19,260 bases of DNA from Desulfobacterales bacterium. Lineage in GTDB: Bacteria > Desulfobacterota > Desulfobacteria > Desulfobacterales > 4be13. Under the pieces are notes generated by a model. It was not told where the DNA came from. It did not search any database and saw only the letters and a program-made list of their open reading frames with translations. Positions 14,216 through 19,260 of this stretch are shown in pieces. Both the position numbers and the translations under genes were made by a program. The stretch lies in NCBI GenBank assembly GCA_029934695.1, contig JAOZLU010000040.1, forward strand, positions 3,897 through 23,156, in the 5' to 3' direction. The first letter of the stretch is position 1; each line of letters begins with the position of its first letter.

Positions 14216-15073
14216 ATGAGTTCAAATAACGTATTGGAATTGTTTGGCTATTCAGCAAAGTCGGACAATGTGCAAAATTGGAACGGGATCATTTCTGATC
14301 AGAATTGCGTATTCACTGATACAAGATGCTTTAAAGTCAGAAAAAGTCAGCCTGAAATTTCTATTGGAACTTGCACAGTAAGATATGGTAAAGATGAAAA
14401 AGATATAATTATTTGTCCTAAAAGGCTATTAGAGCGCAAACAGGTATTTACAGATTGTCTTCATTTACTGAGCCTCCATGAACCAGGAAATGAATTCCAT
14501 ATTGTTTCTGAAATTTCAATCCCTGGTGGTAGCGTAGATTATTTTTTAGTCTCAGCTAAAAAGGGAAAAGTTAAAGATTTTGTAGCAATTGAATTCCAGA
14601 CGCTTGATACAACAGGTACAATATGGCCTGAACGTCAACGGCTATTATCAGATTTGGGAGTTGAAACAAATAGCAGTGAATCGCATTCAACTAAATCATT
14701 TGGTATGAATTGGAAGATGACTGCAAAAACAATTCTTGTTCAGCTGCATCACAAGATTGAAACATTTGAACATTTCAATAAGCACCTTGTTTTAATCGTT
14801 CAAAATTATCTTCTTGATTATATGAGTCGAGAATTCAATTTTGATCATTTACATAATCCAGCCCGAATAGGAGACTCTATGCATATCCACTCCTATTCAT
14901 TAGAAAACAATAACGATATTTTCCGTTTAGAATTAGGATTCAGATTAAGCACAGATGCTGATGGTATCTCTATATGCCTTGGTTTACAAGCTGATGCCAA
15001 GATTGAACTTGAACATATCATTGCTGAATTAGAAAGAAAAATATCCAAAAGTACATTGTTGACTTTAGGGTAA
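14216..15073 (+). CDS. NotI-family type II restriction endonuclease
   Basis: Restriction enzyme expected to cut the site protected by the upstream methyltransferase. The N-terminal part has four cysteines (31, 38, 53, 67) in the arrangement of NotI's iron-binding Cys4 fold, including GTCTVRYG and IIICPKRLLE, to be compared with GVCVV and LVCPNRALD in NotI. The PD-(D/E)XK centre follows: Asp108 in GGSVDYFLV, then Glu126 and Gln128 in FVAIEFQTLDTTG, like LEIQTMD in NotI. At 285 residues it is shorter than NotI (383). The frame also opens from TTG 14180, overlapping the methyltransferase, but ATG 14216 is the first Met and is preferred; no clear ribosome binding site is seen for either. Specificity is unknown; a GC-rich target would fit the family. 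Confidence 0.85.
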   Translation: MSSNNVLELFGYSAKSDNVQNWNGIISDQNCVFTDTRCFKVRKSQPEISIGTCTVRYGKDEKDIIICPKRLLERKQVFTDCLHLLSLHEPGNEFHIVSEISIPGGSVDYFLVSAKKGKVKDFVAIEFQTLDTTGTIWPERQRLLSDLGVETNSSESHSTKSFGMNWKMTAKTILVQLHHKIETFEHFNKHLVLIVQNYLLDYMSREFNFDHLHNPARIGDSMHIHSYSLENNNDIFRLELGFRLSTDADGISICLGLQADAKIELEHIIAELERKISKSTLLTLG

Positions 15074-15110
15074 ACAAATGGGCCTAACTCGTGTCAAGAT
15101 AAATCCAGAC

Positions 15111-15250
15111 CGGAACAATTTACAAAATTGTTCTACAGAAACAATTTGCAAAATTATTCTACAGAAACAATTTGCAAAATTATTCTACGGGCTCGCAGAA
15201 ACAATTTACAAAATTGTTCTACAGAAACAATTCGCAAATTGTTTCTGTAG
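15111..15250. repeat. AT-rich palindromic tandem repeat array (copy B)
   Basis: Five units of about 26 bp (15111-15135, 15136-15161, 15162-15187, 15196-15221, 15222-15250), the third and fourth separated by CGGGCTCG. Each is a near palindrome, (A)GAAACAATTTGC followed by its complement, with sequence changes between copies. It is the same family as the array at 3210-3311. It marks the right edge of the restriction-modification pair and ends 32 bp before the btuF-cbiZ start. There are no spacers of CRISPR type. Confidence 0.9.
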
Positions 15251-15282
15251 AAATTTAAAGAAAGGAGATTGAATTCAATCAG

Positions 15283-17268
15283 ATGAAAAAGATATTGCTG
15301 ATTCTCATGTTCATTTTGTGGAGTGCCTCTGCTGTATTTTCCTATCCTGTTAATTTTAAAGATACGCAGGGCAGCCAGCTCCGCATTGACAAAAGACCGG
15401 AACGTGTTGTTTCCATAGTACCGGGAATAACAGAGATTATTTTCAGAATCGGGGCAGGAGATGCTGTCAGAGCAGTGACACATCACGACTCTTATCCTCC
15501 TGAAGTCTCGGAGAAAGAGATTGTGGGCGGATTCTTTTCCCCTTCTTTGGAAAGGATAGAAAAAATGCAGCCCGATATTATTTTTATTTCCGACATTCAT
15601 AAAAAAGTAAAAGAAAGATTTAAAGATAAATGTCAGGTGATTTGTCTCCAGGCAACATCTGTTTCTGACAATTATCAGAATATTCTTTTGTTAGGAAAGA
15701 TTTTTGACAGGGATGACAAAGCCGCCCAGATTGTCCGTGAAACAAAAGAATATCTTGAACACATTGAACTCAAGATAAAAAAGATACCTGAACCTGAAAG
15801 AAAAAGAGTCATCCGCCTGATGGGCAGAGACAAAATAATGACCCCCGGGGATGATTCCTTTCAAAATGATTATATCAGACTTGCCGGTGGGATTCCTCCC
15901 AAGCTGGGCAAAAACGGGCAGGTTGTTACAATTACCAAAGAAGAATGGATAAATTTTAATCCGCAGATAGTCTATGGATGTGGTGGCGACAGAGAAACCG
16001 CCAAAAAGTTCTTCAGTCAGCCCGGATGGAAGGATGTTGACGCAGTAAAAAATGGCAAAATATTTTACTTTCCATGCGACCTGACATGCAGAGCGTCAAC
16101 CCGCGCGGGATATTTTGTTTCCTGCCTTGGCTCACGAATCTATGAGGATGAATTTGGAAACAAAGCAAATCAGATCATCGAAGATCGTATTACAAAATCG
16201 GTTCCCCTTCGTCTGAATTTGGATTATGTCAGGAATATTGAGATAATCCATAGCTATCTTTATGATTTTGTTCATAAAACACTGTTCATAGAGTTAAACA
16301 GGCCCATGGCGGCAGTCTCCACTCTGGAAGGATACCGAGAGGGAATATCGTTTGTGGGGAACTGTTACTCACCGCCCCAGGTCTGGGGAATCTATCATAA
16401 AATCAGCTTAAAAGACTCAAGGAGCAACTTATATAAGGTATTGCAAAAATCTGAAGAAAAAAATACCAGCATTCTTTTCACGGGTGCGGATATGGATAAT
16501 CTGTCCGTAAAAAAGCAGAATTTCAGAGACATGGAAGTTTACGCGCTGGTGACGGCCGGGGTGAAATCCAATGCGGTCAGAATGTCAAAAGACAGCGGAA
16601 ATTTCTACGAGCCCGGAACCATCAACATGATTCTCCTCACCAATATGAAGCTGACGAACAGGGCCATGACCCGTGCGATCATTTCCGCTACTGAGGCAAA
16701 AACCGCAGCCCTCAATGACATGGACATCCGAAGCAGCTACACATCTTTGGTGAATCAGGCCACAGGAACCGGGACAGACAACATCATCGTCGTGGAAGGA
16801 AGCGGCACACAGATTGAGAATGCCGGCGGACATTCAAAATTGGGAGAACTGATTGCCAAAGCCGTATATGAGGCGGTTCAGGAAGCGATTTACAAGCAAA
16901 ACGGACTGGTAAAAAAGCGGGATATTTTTAAGCGTCTCAAAGAGCGGAAGATATCCCTGTCCGGTCTCATTGCCGAGTGTAAATGTGACGTTGAAAAAGG
17001 CGAGATGTTAGCTGCATTGGAAGAAATTTTTCTTGATCCGCGTTATGCCAGTTTCATTGAAGCCGCCTTTGCCATCAGTGACCATTATGAGCAGGGGCTG
17101 ATTGAGGATCTGAGCTTTTTCAGAGCTTGGTGTGAACAGGTGAGAGCGGAGATTGCCGGTCGCCAGCCAAAGGAAATACAGAATCCTGTATCTCTTGAAA
17201 ACCTTCCCGATGTTTTGAAAATGGCGTTTAATTCGATTCTGGACGGGATTTATGCGAGTCTGAAATGA
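15283..17268 (+). CDS. exported BtuF-CbiZ fusion: corrinoid-binding protein plus adenosylcobinamide amidohydrolase
   Basis: A 661-residue two-domain protein. A signal peptide (about 1-20, ending VFS) leads into a BtuF/FhuD-type periplasmic binding domain (about 21-295) with RVVSIVPGITEIIFRIGAGD, SLERIEKMQPDIIFIS and PGWKDVDAVKNGKIFYFP. Residues about 325-535 carry CbiZ signatures: VTAGVKSNAVR (423-433), GTINMILLTN, ATEAKTAAL, QATGTGTDN (492-500) and GGHSKLGELI (515-524). About 125 helical residues follow. CbiZ cleaves the aminopropanol amide of adenosylcobinamide to adenosylcobyric acid in salvage and is usually cytoplasmic, so export with a binding domain is notable. AAAGGAG is about 14 bases from the ATG, rather far. 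It lies in the cobalamin locus, ahead of a second BtuF gene. Domain calls are firm; periplasmic remodelling is inferred. Confidence 0.9.
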   Translation: MKKILLILMFILWSASAVFSYPVNFKDTQGSQLRIDKRPERVVSIVPGITEIIFRIGAGDAVRAVTHHDSYPPEVSEKEIVGGFFSPSLERIEKMQPDIIFISDIHKKVKERFKDKCQVICLQATSVSDNYQNILLLGKIFDRDDKAAQIVRETKEYLEHIELKIKKIPEPERKRVIRLMGRDKIMTPGDDSFQNDYIRLAGGIPPKLGKNGQVVTITKEEWINFNPQIVYGCGGDRETAKKFFSQPGWKDVDAVKNGKIFYFPCDLTCRASTRAGYFVSCLGSRIYEDEFGNKANQIIEDRITKSVPLRLNLDYVRNIEIIHSYLYDFVHKTLFIELNRPMAAVSTLEGYREGISFVGNCYSPPQVWGIYHKISLKDSRSNLYKVLQKSEEKNTSILFTGADMDNLSVKKQNFRDMEVYALVTAGVKSNAVRMSKDSGNFYEPGTINMILLTNMKLTNRAMTRAIISATEAKTAALNDMDIRSSYTSLVNQATGTGTDNIIVVEGSGTQIENAGGHSKLGELIAKAVYEAVQEAIYKQNGLVKKRDIFKRLKERKISLSGLIAECKCDVEKGEMLAALEEIFLDPRYASFIEAAFAISDHYEQGLIEDLSFFRAWCEQVRAEIAGRQPKEIQNPVSLENLPDVLKMAFNSILDGIYASLK

Positions 17269-17361
17269 GAAACCCGGGTTTTTCCGGCAGAGGGAAAAAA
17301 CCGCCTCTTTTGAGAAAAAAACCGGATTTCTTCTCCGTCCGAATTTTCAGGATAAGGAATA

Positions 17362-18303
17362 ATGACAACATACAGAATATTTTTTATTATCATCTCCCTT
17401 TTTTTCTGCGCGGCGGAAGTGCAATCCGCCATTAGAAATGTGACAGATCAGGTGGGGCGAAAAATCACCCTCTCGGATAACCCGCAGCGGATTGTATCGC
17501 TGGCCCCGAGTATCACGGAAATTATTTTTGCCATTGGCCGGAAAGACCGCTTGAAAGGCGTTACCCGGTTCAGCGATTTTCCGCCCGAAGCAGCGAAACT
17601 TCCCCGGATGGGATCTTACACTCAACTGAAATTGGAAAGAATTCTGGCTTTGAAACCAGATATTTGCATTGGTGTCAGAGACGGGAATCCTCCGACGATA
17701 ATTCATACCCTGGAGGCTTTAAATCTCCCTGTTTATATGGTGGACCCTGGAAATCTGAATGAAGTGATGAAGACTATTCTGGAAATCGGCGACCTGCTGA
17801 ACGCGGATGAGGCGGCAAAAACTGTGGTTCATGACATGGAGACACGGTTTTCTCGGATAAAGTCTCTTGCTGCAAAAGTTCCTTACCATCCCCGTGTTTT
17901 TTTCCAAATCGGAATTTCCCCCATTGTTGCCGTGGGAACCGGCACCTTTATTCATGAACTTATCACTTATGCAGGCGGTAAAAATGTTTCAGAAGGCCAA
18001 ACCCTTTATCCTCGCTTCAACCGCGAGCAGGTTCTGGCGATGTCCCCGGAAGTCTTCGTCATCACGTCCATGGCCAGAGGCGATATATTTCAAAGGGTAA
18101 AAACTGAATGGAGCAGTTGGACAACCATGCCTGCCATACAGAACAAACGCATTTTTGTTCTTGATTCCAACCTGTTTGACCGCCCCACGCCCCGGCTGGC
18201 TGATGGTCTTGAACTGCTCTTCAGACTCATTCATCCTGAAATTAATGTAGGGTGGGTGGAGCGCAGCGGAACCCACCATTTCACAAAAACAAATGAAAAA
18301 TGA
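17362..18303 (+). CDS. btuF: periplasmic corrinoid-binding protein BtuF-like
   Basis: ABC-type solute-binding protein, 313 residues, expected to hand cobalamin to a BtuCD transporter not seen in the window. A signal peptide (about 1-22) precedes RIVSLAPSITEIIFAIG, GVTRFSDFPPEA, LKLERILALKPDICI and FFQIGISPIVAVGTGTFI, all closely matching E. coli BtuF, including the central helix layout and the NREQVLAMSPEVFVIT strand. It ends in a repeat-derived tail: NVGWVERSGTHHF is encoded by a hairpin element (18251-18277), so the native C-terminus was probably replaced or extended. AAGGA lies just before the ATG. It follows the BtuF-CbiZ gene by 93 bp and overlaps the DUF3450 gene by 4 bp. A sister binding domain in the fusion suggests two corrinoid binders with different ligands. 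Confidence 0.9.
   Translation: MTTYRIFFIIISLFFCAAEVQSAIRNVTDQVGRKITLSDNPQRIVSLAPSITEIIFAIGRKDRLKGVTRFSDFPPEAAKLPRMGSYTQLKLERILALKPDICIGVRDGNPPTIIHTLEALNLPVYMVDPGNLNEVMKTILEIGDLLNADEAAKTVVHDMETRFSRIKSLAAKVPYHPRVFFQIGISPIVAVGTGTFIHELITYAGGKNVSEGQTLYPRFNREQVLAMSPEVFVITSMARGDIFQRVKTEWSSWTTMPAIQNKRIFVLDSNLFDRPTPRLADGLELLFRLIHPEINVGWVERSGTHHFTKTNEK
18251..18277. repeat. hairpin repeat inserted in the 3' end of the btuF-like gene
   Basis: GGTGGGT (18251-18257) and ACCCACC (18271-18277) form a 7-bp stem around GGAGCGCAGCGGA; the element is preceded by GTAG. It has the form of a widely dispersed GTAGGGTGGGT-type bacterial repeat and is translated as VGWVERSGTHH at the end of the BtuF-like protein. 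Confidence 0.75.
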
Positions 18304-19073
18304 AAATTTCAATGAAAATAAAACTCGTCTTCTTTTTCTGTCTTTTCTTATCAGCAGGATGCCCTTGTGCTTTTTCAGAAACCCAGCCAACTGATTTGGA
18401 GAAAAAAATAGAAAAAATGATCAGACAGGGGCAGGCATCCCAGTCGAAAACAGAGGCATGGGCAAAACAAAGTGAGGCGTATCTGAATGAAATCCGGGAA
18501 CTCAGAAACCGGAAAAGATGGTTAAGCCATCAGCAGAACAAATATCAGATATATATCCGCAAACAGGAAGAAACCATTGAGGAGCTGGAGAGAAGAAAAA
18601 AGGAGACAGAGAAGATAAAAATGTCTCTGGAGCCTTTTCTGGATGAATTGTTCACGCGCCTTGAGGAATTTGTGAGAAATGACCTTCCCTTTCTTCCTGA
18701 AGAACGACAGAAAAGACTTAGGTTTTTAAAAGATTCCCTTGACAGTTACCATCTCGGACTTGATGAAAAAACAAGAAGGGTCTTTGAAGCCCTTCAGGTG
18801 GAAGTGGGTTATGGTGGGACTGTTGAAAAGACAGAGGGGACAATCCCATTGGAAAGCGGGTCTGCCCAGGTGAACATTTTCCGGCTGGGGCGCGTCGCAC
18901 TGTTTTACCAGTCTTTGGACGGAAAACAGGCTGGCTGGTTTGATCGTGAAAAAAGACAGTGGGAACCCCTGCCTGGCAAATATGCCCGGGAGATTTCCCG
19001 TGCGATGGAAATTGCCGAAAAGAAACGGACCCCGGAACTTCTGGATATTCCCATCGGAAGCCCTGGACCATAA
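18300..19073 (+). CDS. DUF3450-family exported coiled-coil protein (TonB-system associated)
   Basis: A 257-residue exported protein. A signal peptide (about 1-26) is followed by a long heptad-type coiled coil (about 32-110, LEKKIEKMIRQGQ and EETIEELERRKKETEKIK) and a C-terminal domain with PFLDELFTRLEEFV, DLPFLPEERQKRL and GRVALFYQSLDGKQAGWFD. These are DUF3450 features. Family members usually precede ExbB/TtpC-ExbD-TonB genes of the second TonB type. The preceding btuF-like stop overlaps this ATG (ATGA). A second Met at codon 5 is an alternative, and neither has a clear ribosome binding site. Together with the BtuB-like receptor, it suggests a dedicated energiser for corrinoid import, with exbB/exbD expected just beyond the window. 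That last point is inference. Confidence 0.85.
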   Translation: MKISMKIKLVFFFCLFLSAGCPCAFSETQPTDLEKKIEKMIRQGQASQSKTEAWAKQSEAYLNEIRELRNRKRWLSHQQNKYQIYIRKQEETIEELERRKKETEKIKMSLEPFLDELFTRLEEFVRNDLPFLPEERQKRLRFLKDSLDSYHLGLDEKTRRVFEALQVEVGYGGTVEKTEGTIPLESGSAQVNIFRLGRVALFYQSLDGKQAGWFDREKRQWEPLPGKYAREISRAMEIAEKKRTPELLDIPIGSPGP

Positions 19074-19160
19074 GCGGGAAAATCCTGCTGCAACAACTCA
19101 TAAATTTGTCCTTTATAGAGCTTTAAACAAAATCTTTGTCATCGCGGAGGTGTGCGGGGC

Positions 19161-19260
19161 AAAAAAACGCTTCGCTTAATTTTTGCACTCCGGAACAAGC
19201 TTTTTGGGGCAAAAAAACGCTTCGCTTAATTTTTGCACTCCGGAACAAGCTTTTTGGGGC
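19161..19260. repeat. 50-bp tandem repeat at the window end, two copies
   Basis: Two identical 50-bp units (19161-19210 and 19211-19260) start AAAAAAACGCTTCGCTTAAT and end AAGCTTTTTGGGGC. Each contains GCAAAAA...TTTTTGC pairing and the word ATTTTTGCACTCCGGA, which also occurs at 4968-4982. The array runs to the last base, so copy number is unknown. It follows the DUF3450 gene by about 90 bp with no gene between. Confidence 0.9.

Noticed and set aside
13137..15073. Complete mobile element carrying the restriction-modification genes
   Set aside because: No integrase, transposase or clear target-site duplication could be found at its edges.
15111..15250. CRISPR-like array of short repeats
   Set aside because: Units are contiguous palindromes with no unique spacers of constant length and there are no cas genes nearby.
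15154..15600. Minus-strand frame of 148 codons
   Set aside because: It is antisense to the start of the BtuF-CbiZ gene and to the repeat array.
17362..18303. Assignment as an iron-siderophore (FhuD-type) binding protein
   Set aside because: Sequence blocks match BtuF better and the locus has a cobalamin riboswitch and CbiZ; an iron ligand is not fully excluded.
18300..19073. Lipoprotein signal in the DUF3450 protein (LSAGC)
   Set aside because: The residue at -3 is Ser rather than Leu/Val/Ile, and a normal signal peptide cleavage follows a few residues later.

Overview
The window looks like chromosomal DNA from a large-genome, anaerobic Desulfobacterota-type bacterium (a Desulfonema or Desulfobacteraceae relative is my best guess, by inference only). 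The reasons are a FloA/NfeD membrane module, a stand-alone FmdE-type protein, a methylmalonyl-CoA-epimerase-like protein, a CFI-box C-terminal anchor, heavy use of cobalamin genes, and intergenic gaps packed with many different palindromic repeat families. No rRNA, tRNA, CRISPR array, integrase or transposase was found.

Layout. Positions 1-111 are a 56-bp tandem repeat. Positions 135-3191 (minus) form a module of long NfeD, short NfeD and FloA flotillin. A 482-bp divergent gap holds an AT-rich palindromic repeat array. Position 3674 starts a plus-strand nucleotide-sugar SDR epimerase/dehydratase. A convergent gap with a long imperfect palindrome follows. Positions 4953-8487 (minus) carry a likely transcription unit: a 43-residue membrane peptide, a CxxC-less carboxymuconolactone-decarboxylase-fold protein, an FmdE-type zinc protein, an FAD amine oxidase/phytoene-desaturase-type oxidoreductase and, after a 280-bp gap, a VOC protein with altered metal ligands. 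A good promoter and a 20-bp perfect palindrome lie upstream.

The most interesting part is 9041-19073 (plus), a cobalamin acquisition locus. A sigma-70-like promoter precedes a cobalamin riboswitch, a strong intrinsic terminator and further leader hairpins. Then come a BtuB-like TonB-dependent receptor and, 20 bp later, a secreted repeat (beta-propeller-like) protein with a CFI-box anchor, comparable in position and probable fold to Bacteroides BtuG. A compact, AT-rich NotI-family type II restriction-modification pair (m4C-type methyltransferase plus endonuclease) lies in the middle of the locus. It is bounded by a hairpin on the left and a second copy of the AT-rich palindromic array on the right. 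The locus then continues with an exported BtuF-CbiZ fusion (corrinoid binding plus adenosylcobinamide amidohydrolase), a second BtuF-type binding protein and a DUF3450 protein of the kind that accompanies TonB/ExbB energising systems. No BtuC/BtuD permease or ATPase is present.

Working model (inference): corrinoids are captured at the surface by the propeller and BtuB, driven through the outer membrane by a TonB system associated with DUF3450, then bound and possibly remodelled in the periplasm by BtuF-CbiZ and BtuF. The riboswitch shuts off the outer-membrane part when cobalamin is plentiful. The window ends in a 50-bp tandem repeat.
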